From SM1-73 sp964588305 (GTDB lineage: Bacteria; Zixibacteria; MSB-5A5; SM1-73), in the NCBI GenBank assembly GCA_964588305.1, contig CAZPOP010000017.1:1-64000 (forward strand): a DNA stretch of 64,000 nucleotides, given 5' to 3'. The notes beneath the pieces were generated by a model, which was not told the DNA's origin, did not search any database, and was given only the letters and a program-made list of their open reading frames with translations. Positions 35,801 through 43,615 of this stretch are shown in pieces (the first letter of the stretch is position 1; each line of letters begins with the position of its first letter). The translations under genes were made by a program, and so were the position numbers.

Positions 35801-36448
35801 AAGAACATATCGCGTAAGCTCTTGAAAGAAGAGATGAACAGGTATCTTTCAAGACGGAAAAAAGACGTTTCCGCTGAGCGACCCCTGATGAGAAGTTACG
35901 TAGATCAGTATTACCTGAACTATTACAAGAGCACAGTGGTAATGTATGCGCTGCAGGATTGCATTGGTGAAGACCGCGTGAACCAGGCCCTGAGGGAGAT
36001 CGTCAAAGAGTACGGCCACCGGGAAGACGTGTTTCCCACATCCCTGGATGTGGTAAACGCCTTCAAGGCGGTCACCCCAGACAGCCTCCAGTACTTCATC
36101 ACCGACCTTTTCGAGACCATTACGCTGTGGGAAAACAAAGCTGAATCAGCAACTTATGAAGAAATAGAGGATGAGAAATACAAAGTGAATTTGACAGTTT
36201 CCACCCATAAGTTCAGGGCAGACAGCATCGGCAACCAGACGGAAATCCACATCGGAGACTATGTCGACATCGGCGTTCTTGGAGAGAATGGCGAAGAGCT
36301 ATACCTGAAGAAACACAAATTAACCCAGAACGAATCGCCCATTGAAATTATAGTGGATAAAAAGCCGGTTCGGGCAGGGATCGACCCCTACCTGATTTTG
36401 ATTGACCGGGAGAGAGACAATAACCTGGCTGGGGTCAAGAGAAAATGA
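32861..36448 (+). CDS. ABC-2 type permease fused to an M1-family aminopeptidase
   Basis: 1195 residues. Residues 1-600 hold roughly twelve hydrophobic segments in two ABC-2-like halves: about 15-265 with TM segments, a cytosolic linker rich in Lys/Glu, then about 320-600. From about 630 the chain is a soluble M1 peptidase with HEMAHQWW (zinc ligands His940 and His944, catalytic Glu941) and the third ligand Glu in MLTETMAQY about 20 residues later. This permease/M1 fusion is a known architecture in Bacteroidetes-like bacteria. The peptidase probably faces the periplasm and may trim exported peptides, which is an inference. Confidence 0.92.
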   Translation: MFFNIYLNEFKRNLKSLSFYIFTALLLFGAYIFASNLNPQSYLMGLSIGKEWHNAPLLIAKLTARFSVVGVLFAMVMVGRAVTRDFAIGIHDFFFTLPMSKASYLGGRFLGGFVANILIYCGIALGFVAGCLVIDPRYYGPFGLSAFLLPAVVILIPNLLFIGSIFFSLATLSRKMVTTYLAGVGFLMIYGALQGGFTGWENDTAKILLDPFGISALGILTKYWTVADINVNQIPLQAPLIWNRIIWMAVSLSILFYTWRRFQFVSVLEKKKEKRLDTEQIEFKGVHALGPIRPTIIDDAFSFQLKKCFHLALREFKRIVFHPAFLILTFMAMGELVVNFALNAGPMGDNVYPLTSRFLDQTMHIWIYMIPLTILFGGVIIWRERDYESNEFYDTLPVPDWLSYLSKLFTMMSIQLFYVILAMLTGIITQVIGFGYTDIELGLYFKYLFGITFLKFWFLTVIVFFIHNLVGNKILGFFVSALFVAADLIIFEVLKAENFLFRYGQLPPFIYSNLNGFGHYGPLLIWYSIYWLSFAGILGVLTSLLWRRSDETALKFRFRVGLQKLNRRFHWALAILLVLFLATGGYISYNKYILNQYTSRNERKRIKADYEKKYTQYKNAPQPRITDVNLAVDIFPEERKADIQGYYVLRNKTDQPINEIYINLSDRYITNENRLELSNPATLALHGKEYGFRILQLDTPLAPGEDVRLDFELIAQAAGFTENNPKSELARKGTCFLLTSDSPDYFPLVGYIQNLELEKERDREKFGLSKQPKSPPLEMANKSICELRFDLAEYEAVISTSSPQKVVSNGNLIRQWTENGRSYFHYKSEGPMATELVFASSEYEVARDEYESIKIEVYYDKKHPDNVQRMIKGVKRSFDYCTKSFCPFPYRFVRIAQIPNYVHFGARSQPTLFTWREDAGFISNLEDTGEIDMVFGVCTHEMAHQWWAYIVKPAEAEGAEMLTETMAQYVEVMCLEKEYGKNISRKLLKEEMNRYLSRRKKDVSAERPLMRSYVDQYYLNYYKSTVVMYALQDCIGEDRVNQALREIVKEYGHREDVFPTSLDVVNAFKAVTPDSLQYFITDLFETITLWENKAESATYEEIEDEKYKVNLTVSTHKFRADSIGNQTEIHIGDYVDIGVLGENGEELYLKKHKLTQNESPIEIIVDKKPVRAGIDPYLILIDRERDNNLAGVKRK

Positions 36449-36611
36449 ACACGATTGCAGGATTCTGGGACAATACCACTTTCATCAGAAGGAACAAATC
36501 ATATAGTCTTATCGATTCGCCGCATCTGTCTTAGAAACATTTAAGTCTGTAGGTGAACCATCCCGCAGGGCTTGTCGTGAAGCCTTGCGCTGAAGGGTGG
36601 TTGACATTTAT

Positions 36612-36641
36612 TTTGTCAAGCAGGCTGTGCCATGCTTGACC
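36612..36641 (-). repeat. Interspersed palindromic repeat, copy 2
   Basis: Reverse-orientation match to the repeat at 8828-8856 (CAAGCATGGCACAGCCTGC, then TTGACAAA, on the minus strand). It lies between the convergent M1-fusion and MATE genes; the rest of 36449-36672 shows only an imperfect hairpin. Confidence 0.6.
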
Positions 36642-36672
36642 TACTCTACTTAGAGGAATAGGGAAACTCCAC

Positions 36673-38046
36673 TCAAACCTTCTTGGTCTTCCATTTCCCC
36701 TGCCTAAACCAAAAGGCTAGTGTGGTACCCTTGACAATGGTGGTCAGAGTGATTGCCCACCAGATGCCGTTCACTCCCACGCCCCAAAAGATGGCGATGA
36801 GATAAGCCAAGGGAACTCTGAGGACCGAGCCAGGAATGGAGATGGTCATGGGCGGGACGGTGTTTCCAGCACCGGAGAAAGAACCCTCCAACACAATCTC
36901 CAAGGCCATGAAGACTTGAGACAAAGCTAAGATTCTCAGGTAGTCGATGGCGATGTTTACCACTCTTGGATCGGAGATAAAGAACGAAGAGATCCAACGG
37001 GGGAAGAGAAGGAACATGATGGAGATGAATCCGGTGATCAAGACCACGATCTGAACGGTTTTCCAGGCACATCTTTCGGCTCTCTCCGGCTTTCCTGCGC
37101 CCAGATTCTGCCCCACCAAAGCAGCGGCAGCCTGAGAGAACCCGAAACAGGTAAGAAAGGAGAGAGACTCCATACGATTGCCAATGCCCAAAGCGGCGAT
37201 AGCCTCGGTGCCAAAAGTGGCGGTGACCTTGTTGAGAAGAATGTAGACCAAAATGAAGATTATTCCGGAGGCAGATAAGGGGAGTCCTATCTTCAAGATT
37301 TTTTTAACTACGGAGAGGTCCAGATTGAATCTGGGAAAAAGAGAAAGTCCGAACCTCAGTCTGCCCCTCATGACAAGAAAGACATATATGCCTCCCGCCA
37401 ACCCCTGAGAAAGAAAGGTCGCTAAAGCCGCGCCGTTTGTTTCCAACCGGGGGAAAGGTCCGATCCCGAAGATCAACAGGGGATCCAGTACCATGTGCAG
37501 GCCCAGGCCGATCAGGAGCACTTTCATGGGGGTCTTGGTGTCTCCGTATCCTCGAAAACAGGCACCGAAGGTCTCGACTAAGAATAGAAAGGTTGTGCCG
37601 GCGAAGACGATGCGCACAAAATCAACTCCCAGGCGGGTGACCTCCGGTTCCGTCCCCATCAGATGGAAGGCGTATCTTCCACCCACCAGGATCATGAAGA
37701 CGGCCAGGATTAAGGAAGAGAGAATGGCAAAGAGATAGGCCTGCCGGGCCACGTATGCGGCTTTGGTCTCGTCTTTTGCTCCCACATATCGGGCCACCAG
37801 GGCTACCGTTCCCACAGAGATGACGTCGCTTAGAACATATATGAACCAGGTCAGGAAGGTGGCTGAGACCACCGCAGCCAGATGCACGGCCCCGAGTTTT
37901 CCGACCCAGAACATGTTGGCTATGCCCCGAGCGGTCTCCACAAACATTGAAATAACGACGGGCCAGGCCAGGCGAAAAATGGTTGAGGTGATGGGACCTT
38001 GGGTAAGATCAAGGACTCTCGAATTTCTTGATTCTGGCTGCATCAT
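36673..38046 (-). CDS. MATE-family efflux transporter
   Basis: 457 residues from ATG 38046 (GAAGGTG upstream). About 12 membrane segments in two MatE halves. The conserved opening LTQGPITSTIFRLAWPVVISMFVETARGIANMFWVGKLG is followed by a second half starting near LKIGLPLSASGIIF. It exports drugs or metabolites using an ion gradient; the substrate is unknown. It is the last gene of the left half, divergent from the signalling region. Confidence 0.92.
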   Translation of the reverse strand: MMQPESRNSRVLDLTQGPITSTIFRLAWPVVISMFVETARGIANMFWVGKLGAVHLAAVVSATFLTWFIYVLSDVISVGTVALVARYVGAKDETKAAYVARQAYLFAILSSLILAVFMILVGGRYAFHLMGTEPEVTRLGVDFVRIVFAGTTFLFLVETFGACFRGYGDTKTPMKVLLIGLGLHMVLDPLLIFGIGPFPRLETNGAALATFLSQGLAGGIYVFLVMRGRLRFGLSLFPRFNLDLSVVKKILKIGLPLSASGIIFILVYILLNKVTATFGTEAIAALGIGNRMESLSFLTCFGFSQAAAALVGQNLGAGKPERAERCAWKTVQIVVLITGFISIMFLLFPRWISSFFISDPRVVNIAIDYLRILALSQVFMALEIVLEGSFSGAGNTVPPMTISIPGSVLRVPLAYLIAIFWGVGVNGIWWAITLTTIVKGTTLAFWFRQGKWKTKKV

Positions 38047-38208
38047 GGTCACCTTCTTTGCCCTGGGGACCTCTCTTTTTCGCAACGGGCGTTTAAGTAT
38101 GGTCGGCCCTGTGGGTGGAACTGTCAGCCCATGCGCAAAAGGAAAAGTAAGATAACCTTTCTGGCCTTACTTGGCAACACGACTTTGAAGAAACGGTGAG
38201 GTTAGGTC

Positions 38209-38235
38209 TAAAGCCCCAGAATTTGAAGCCGATTT
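38209..38235 (+). promoter_or_regulatory. Sigma28 (FliA)-type promoter, copy 1
   Basis: TAAAGCCC (38209-38216), an 11-base spacer, GCCGATTT (38228-38235). The sigma28 consensus is TAAAGTTT-N11-GCCGATAA, so the core TAAAG and GCCGAT and the spacing match exactly. It precedes the long signalling operon starting at 38671. Two other copies head the other two signalling units. Confidence 0.7.
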
Positions 38236-38240
38236 AGATA

Positions 38241-38291
38241 TACAAAGAGATATTGAAGTCCCCACGAAGTCCCCAATCAGTATTCTTTGTA
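38241..38291 (+). other. Stem-loop with internal direct repeat at the start of the leader
   Basis: TACAAAGA (38241-38248) and TCTTTGTA (38284-38291) can pair, extended by ATA/TAT. The loop contains GAAGTCCCCA twice (38255-38264, 38266-38275). It coincides with the expected transcript start of the sigma28-type promoter. Confidence 0.5.
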
Positions 38292-38670
38292 AGATAAATC
38301 ACTTTGTGTGAAATCAAAGATATTCTCGGCCAAACGTTGGCAAGACGCGCGTCCCCGCTTTGATCCCCGTCCCCTTCAAGCCTGCGGGCAGGTTTGAAAT
38401 CAGAACAGATTCTCTTACAGGGAATTTGCTAACTTGCTAAGCTCCTCGACATTGATACCATCACAAACCGGGCGCCAGCAGGTGAACCGGATCTATGCAA
38501 AGAGAAAAGGGTGTTATCTATAATCTAACGAAGGTATGTTATGAGATACATGTGCATGTCTCTTTGCTGTTTCACATGGGCGGCTGTTTCATCGGCATAG
38601 CTGAATTGTCCATGAAGAAGGAAATCGTCAAACGTCAAATTTCAGGAAACAACTAAAAAGGTGGGCGAAA
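38292..38670 (+). other. Long untranslated leader of the signalling operon
   Basis: About 380 bases without a convincing gene. It holds a near-perfect palindrome, TTCAAGCCTGC-GG-GCAGGTTTGAA (38375-38398), and a lone TATAAT (38519-38524) that could belong to a second promoter, although its -35 is poor. I could not match it to a known riboswitch. Confidence 0.4.
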
Positions 38671-40647
38671 ATGAAGAAAGGTCTTTTGGTTTTTGGAGTG
38701 TTAGGGATTTTGATCTTGGGAATCGGCTTTGAATTGAGAGCAGAATCTGGGGCAGAGACGGAAGTGGCGAATGAGGAACTGCTCTTTATGAATTTAGAAG
38801 TGATAACTGCTTCGAAATTCGTTGAAAAATTGTCGGATGCCCCAGGAGTTATATCGGTAGTCACCAAGGACGAATTGGAACGGTTCGGTGGAACCACATT
38901 AAAGGACGTCCTAGAGCGTGTACCCAGTTTAATCGGCAGCACCGTGTATATGACTGATCGCAGTATGATTGCGGTTCGTGGAGACCAGTTCAAACATTCC
39001 GGGAATCATGTATTACTGTTGATCAACGGCCGTCCGGTACGCGAAGTATTAGAGGGTGGAATTAAAAGTGAAATCTATGAGTCATTCCCCGTCAATATCA
39101 TAGAAAAGATAGAGGTTATCAGGGGACCAGGCTCCGTTTTATACGGCTCAGATGCCTTTTCAGGAGTGATCAATATTATCACGGAGAAAGCAGAAAAAAA
39201 TGGCATCGCCATAACGGGATTAGTAGGTGAAGCAGGTGCATCCGGGACTATGGGAGAAGCAAAGTGCCGACTTGGTGATTTGAGCATTGTAGCTGCAGGA
39301 CAATACTACGAGAAATCTGATTGGAAGACCATATATGATTATGTGGACTTTATCACAGATACTGTTGTTGGCCATAAAGTGGATATCCCAAACAAAGGAC
39401 CGGGAGCCTATCTCGAAGTGAACTACAAGAATTTGAGACTCATGTCTACTTATAACCAATGGGAGAACTATTTCTTCCTTCCAGATTACATGGCGTATTT
39501 TCAGGCTTTGGGGTATGCTTATTGGAAAAAGGGCTTTGCGGATTTGGGATACGGTCTGCGGGTAAACGAGAAATGGAATATGGACTTCCATCTCACCTAT
39601 ACACGCTCAACATTTGAGGTCTCCTCATGGCCCGACATAGAGAGGGATTCCTATGAACTCGTTGCTGAATGGACTAACTTTTTCAATCCAACAGATAAGT
39701 TCCGGATGGTTCTTGGAGGATTGTGTGACTATATCAAAGGCAAGGAGCTTATGAAGATTCCTGGTGGGCAGATGCCCATAAATGATGACGACCGAACCAG
39801 TTTTGGATTCTATACACAGGCGGATTATTGGTTTCAACAGAATACGAAGTTAATCGGTGGTTTCCAAGTTAATAAAGTTGGGAATATTGACTTGGATATC
39901 GTTCCCAGAGCAGGTCTCATCTGGTATCCGGTCTCCCGGATCAATGTTAAAGCTCTTTACAGTCAAGCATTTCGAGCACCGACTATCAATGAAATCGGAT
40001 TGAAACACCCGGCCATGCAAGGAAATCCAAATGTTACGTCTGAAAAGGTAAATACCATCGATGTTGGGGTCAATTATCATGGAGAACAAATCCAGGGTGG
40101 GGTGAATTATTTCTTTAGTAGGCAGACCAAAGTCATCTTTCAGGATCGATCTGGTAAATATGCACTTCCCACCTATGACAATATTGGTGAAATCGATCTT
40201 CGGGGCATCGAGTTCGAAGGGAAATATTACCTCAACAAAAGCCTCTTGCTCATGGCTTCAATGCTCTATCAGACCAATAGAGATAAGGAGGGAAACGAAA
40301 ATGTGACCCCAACCGCAAATTTTGGGGCAAAAGCGGGCATAAGCTATAAATCAGAAAAGGGAGTGACGCTGAGTCTGTTTGATGTATACCAGGGGGATCT
40401 GGACAAAAAGTATGATACACAAGTAAACCCATCTTCCGGGGCATATAATCTAATGAACCTTCATTGTCGATTCAACGTGAATGAATTCTTTGATTTCAAA
40501 CTCAGCCAAGACCTATCTCTGCTATTACAGGTGGATAATCTTCTTGATAAAGAGATCTGGCTCCCCAATTGGGGCTTAATTATCGGCAACTCGATTCCTG
40601 TAAATCAAGGTAGGACCATGTACTTTGGTGTGGAGGTATCCTTATGA
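38671..40647 (+). CDS. TonB-dependent outer-membrane receptor 1
   Basis: 658 residues. AAGGTGG precedes the ATG; signal peptide MKKGLLVFGVLGILILGIGF. After an N-terminal EELLFMNLEVITASKF segment comes the plug (GVISVVTKDELERFGG ... NIIEKIEVIRGPGSVLYGSDAFSGVINIITE, about 60-175). A beta-barrel of about 480 residues follows, with FRAPTINEIG in the middle. The leading EELLFM...V-ASK segment is typical of receptors that sit beside signalling genes. The last residue is Leu rather than the usual aromatic. The ligand cannot be predicted. First gene of the signalling operon; its paralogue follows after 128 bases. Confidence 0.9.
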   Translation: MKKGLLVFGVLGILILGIGFELRAESGAETEVANEELLFMNLEVITASKFVEKLSDAPGVISVVTKDELERFGGTTLKDVLERVPSLIGSTVYMTDRSMIAVRGDQFKHSGNHVLLLINGRPVREVLEGGIKSEIYESFPVNIIEKIEVIRGPGSVLYGSDAFSGVINIITEKAEKNGIAITGLVGEAGASGTMGEAKCRLGDLSIVAAGQYYEKSDWKTIYDYVDFITDTVVGHKVDIPNKGPGAYLEVNYKNLRLMSTYNQWENYFFLPDYMAYFQALGYAYWKKGFADLGYGLRVNEKWNMDFHLTYTRSTFEVSSWPDIERDSYELVAEWTNFFNPTDKFRMVLGGLCDYIKGKELMKIPGGQMPINDDDRTSFGFYTQADYWFQQNTKLIGGFQVNKVGNIDLDIVPRAGLIWYPVSRINVKALYSQAFRAPTINEIGLKHPAMQGNPNVTSEKVNTIDVGVNYHGEQIQGGVNYFFSRQTKVIFQDRSGKYALPTYDNIGEIDLRGIEFEGKYYLNKSLLLMASMLYQTNRDKEGNENVTPTANFGAKAGISYKSEKGVTLSLFDVYQGDLDKKYDTQVNPSSGAYNLMNLHCRFNVNEFFDFKLSQDLSLLLQVDNLLDKEIWLPNWGLIIGNSIPVNQGRTMYFGVEVSL

Positions 40648-40775
40648 TTTGGAATGGCAATTCGCTCTATCGGGGAGATTCATCTATATCTATGTATTCC
40701 AGAAGTTGATTGTGAATTAGAGCTTTGTTGCTTTGCATTAAGCAGCTGTGGGACAGTCTCTTAGAGGAGGGAATA

Positions 40776-42662
40776 ATGAAGAAGAGTCTATTGGTTTTGG
40801 CAATTTTGGGGATGTTGATTGTAGGAATTGGTGTTGATGCTCTGGCTCAGGAAGAAAGAACAGAAGAGGAACTTCTTTTCATGGAGATTCCACAAGTGTT
40901 TGCATCCAGCAAGAGGCTACAACCCATTACTGAAGCAGCATCAAGCATGGAAATTATTACTGCTGAAGATATTAAACAATCAGGAGCCACCAATGTTGCA
41001 GATGTCTTGAGATCGGTTGCCGGAGTGGATGTCAGGGAGTCCGATGTAGCTCAACATGTCATCGGAGTTCGGGGCTTCTGTGATACCGGACATCTTCTTG
41101 TTACGCTGGATGGTAATAACGTCTTTATGTATCATGCAAACCATATATTTCTTGACTGGGCACCAGTTGATCTGGAGGAAATTGACCATATTGAGATTAT
41201 TAAGGGTCCAGGGGCAATATTCTATGGAGGTAATGCCTTCAGTGGTGTCATCAATATTATTACCAAGACTCCCCAACAGTTAAAAGGAACGCAAGTAAAC
41301 ATGGTCGGTGGTAATTGGGGTACATTGCGGGGTAACATTTTTTACGCTGGAAGTCATAAGAGTTTGGATTATAGCATTTCTGGCGGTTATCGCCGGGCTG
41401 AAGAATGGGAAAAGCCGAAACTGAGGGGCATAGAAGGAGAGAATTTTAGAGTCGGCTATTTTTCCGGAAAGGCTATTTATAACCTGGACGAAAAATCCTC
41501 ACTCTCCTTAATGGCTCGATATTCAGATGCGAAGAATGTTATATCCACTGTATGTAACCCTAAAACCACCTTTATTGCACTACGCTATGACCAACCCGAT
41601 TTCTGGGTTCGTCTTTTCTATAACAACCACGAGAAAACTTTCTGGGATCATACATATTCGGTAAAGGATGCCAACTATGAGTTTGAATTCTTTCGTGCTT
41701 TGAGATGGGGGAAGAATATCACCTCTTTCGGGGGGTTTGTAAAACACACTGCTTGGGAAGTAGAAACACTTGAGGAGCCTTTCGCGACGGGACCGGAAAT
41801 CGGGAGCATCGAAACACACGACGTAAAAGACGGTGCGCTAAACATAGAAAATGAGTACCATTTCAAGGACCAACTCATTCTTACTCTGGGCGCCCGGGGT
41901 GAGCATTATACGCATTTGGATTATATCGGTCTTGGGCGTGGCAGTATTATCTATAAGCCTGTGGAGAACCAAAGTCTCCGTTTCACGGTTGCCAGTGGCT
42001 ATTACATCCCCTCTCTTTTCCAGCATACCAATGAGGGCACGGCATATCCTTTTGCGAAGGGTAATTATTCTCTGAAGGAAGAGAAGATCCTCTCCTATGA
42101 ATTGAGCTATTACACCCAGCTGGCTGACAGGGTCAAACTAAAAACTGCCGTTTTCTATAATGATTACCGAGACTTAATTGACAATACACAAACTGGTCCT
42201 ACCCAGAATGTAGCCGACGCCTATCAAAAAGGAGGAGAACTGGATTTTGATTTTATTCTGGCCGGTCAATTAACTGGATTTGTCAATTACGCCTATCAAA
42301 CTATCCACAGGACCGATTATGGCGATCTGGAAGTGGACCCAGAGAACAAATTCAATCTTGGCTTAAAAGCTAAGCTCGCTAAATGGTCAGCAAACACCAC
42401 TTTTCACTATGTGGATGAGTATTATGAGATTTATCTGACATCCAATCCGGTCTTCGGTTGTGTGGAATCTGGCCCATCAAAGGTAGAATCTTACACTACT
42501 GTCGATGCTCGCATCGCCTATAGCCCTACAGATAATCTTGAGTTATCTGTTGCTGCCTACAACTTGTTCAGGGATAAACATCGTGAATCGAATGAGGCCG
42601 GTTGGCATACAGGAGATCTGATTGATCGCAGGATCACCGCAAGCTTAGGCCTCAGATTCTAA
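40776..42662 (+). CDS. TonB-dependent outer-membrane receptor 2
   Basis: 628 residues from ATG 40776 (GAGGAGGG upstream). The signal peptide (MKKSLLVLAILGMLIVGIG) and the EELLFMEIPQVFASSK segment are clearly related to receptor 1. The plug is about 55-165 (SSMEIITAEDIKQSG, IDHIEIIKGPGAIFYGGNAFSGVINIITK); the barrel ends in the expected GLRF. It lies 32 bases before the periplasmic binding protein gene, so it is the outer-membrane partner nearest to the first hybrid kinase. Confidence 0.9.
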   Translation: MKKSLLVLAILGMLIVGIGVDALAQEERTEEELLFMEIPQVFASSKRLQPITEAASSMEIITAEDIKQSGATNVADVLRSVAGVDVRESDVAQHVIGVRGFCDTGHLLVTLDGNNVFMYHANHIFLDWAPVDLEEIDHIEIIKGPGAIFYGGNAFSGVINIITKTPQQLKGTQVNMVGGNWGTLRGNIFYAGSHKSLDYSISGGYRRAEEWEKPKLRGIEGENFRVGYFSGKAIYNLDEKSSLSLMARYSDAKNVISTVCNPKTTFIALRYDQPDFWVRLFYNNHEKTFWDHTYSVKDANYEFEFFRALRWGKNITSFGGFVKHTAWEVETLEEPFATGPEIGSIETHDVKDGALNIENEYHFKDQLILTLGARGEHYTHLDYIGLGRGSIIYKPVENQSLRFTVASGYYIPSLFQHTNEGTAYPFAKGNYSLKEEKILSYELSYYTQLADRVKLKTAVFYNDYRDLIDNTQTGPTQNVADAYQKGGELDFDFILAGQLTGFVNYAYQTIHRTDYGDLEVDPENKFNLGLKAKLAKWSANTTFHYVDEYYEIYLTSNPVFGCVESGPSKVESYTTVDARIAYSPTDNLELSVAAYNLFRDKHRESNEAGWHTGDLIDRRITASLGLRF

Positions 42663-42694
42663 GTAATGTCGTGTGCATAAATCTTGGTGTTGAA

Positions 42695-43615
42695 ATGAGA
42701 AAAGCTCTTCTCTTATTGATAATTCTTTGCTTGCTGTTTCCTAACGTCTGGTGTTCTGCGGCAGAGCGAGTAGTAGTTTCAGTTGTTTTCTCGTCTGATA
42801 TTGAAGCTTACCAACAAGCGTGGAGTGGATTTGAGGAATTTCTTGGTGAGAGAAAAGTGTCTTTATCGGTTTCTGAGTACAACTTAAAGGAAGAGGAGCC
42901 CGCAGAAGTTTACTCACGAATAAATAAAGAGAAACCGGATATAGTTGTTACTCTGGGCACAAAGGCATCAAAATTGGCAAAGGAGAAGATAAAGGAGATT
43001 CCGGTGGTATTTTGCATGATTTTCAATCCCAAGAAAATGGTCGGCTCAAATATTACCGGGGTATCGATGGAAATACCGGCCGAGATACAAATTAAGGGAA
43101 TCAAAGAGATACTTCCTGATGCAAAAAGCATCGGGTTGATATATTCGCCCGGATCAAGAGCAGACTATGAGGCAATATCTTGGGTGTACGGACAAAAGGG
43201 CTTCAAACTTATCACCAGAAAGGTCGACTCAGAAGAAGAGCTTTCTGGCGCGCTAAAGGATATTTCCAGTCAGATAGACTGTTTCCTGATGATTCCCGAT
43301 TCCAAGATATATTCACCCATATCGGTAAAACACCTGTTGATTCAAAGCTTGAGGGAAGAATTTCCGGTTATCGGTCTGTCTTCACTTTACACCAAAGCAG
43401 GGGCACTGTTTTCTTTTGACTGCCATTACGAGGATTTAGGCCGACAAGCAGCAGGAATCACCCTGAGAATACTTAACAGCGAAAAGCCTGGCGACATAGC
43501 TCCCTTGATGCCGAAAAAGGCAAAACTTTCTTTGAATTTGGCTACAGCTGAAAGATTGAGAATAAGAATTCCTTCTCAAATACTAAAAGAAGCGAAGGAG
43601 GTCTTCGGCGAATGA
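42695..43615 (+). CDS. ABC-type substrate-binding protein (ABC_sub_bind family), likely periplasmic sensor
   Basis: 306 residues from ATG 42695; an in-frame GTG at 42671 is possible. A signal peptide (MRKALLLLIILCLLFPNVWCSAA) precedes two lobes with the family pattern PDIVVTLGTKASKLAKEK, PVVFCMIFNP, NITGVSMEIPAEIQIKGIKEILPDAKSIGLIY and EDLGRQAAGITLRIL. Such proteins bind small ligands, tryptophan in a few known cases. No ABC permease or ATPase gene is adjacent. Instead the stop overlaps the start of a hybrid kinase by four bases, so this protein probably presents its ligand to the kinase. Confidence 0.88.
   Translation: MRKALLLLIILCLLFPNVWCSAAERVVVSVVFSSDIEAYQQAWSGFEEFLGERKVSLSVSEYNLKEEEPAEVYSRINKEKPDIVVTLGTKASKLAKEKIKEIPVVFCMIFNPKKMVGSNITGVSMEIPAEIQIKGIKEILPDAKSIGLIYSPGSRADYEAISWVYGQKGFKLITRKVDSEEELSGALKDISSQIDCFLMIPDSKIYSPISVKHLLIQSLREEFPVIGLSSLYTKAGALFSFDCHYEDLGRQAAGITLRILNSEKPGDIAPLMPKKAKLSLNLATAERLRIRIPSQILKEAKEVFGE

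Noticed and set aside
38292..38670. Cobalamin or cyclic-di-GMP riboswitch upstream of the TonB receptor
   Set aside because: No B12 box, no GEMM core and no matching junction sequences were found by eye.
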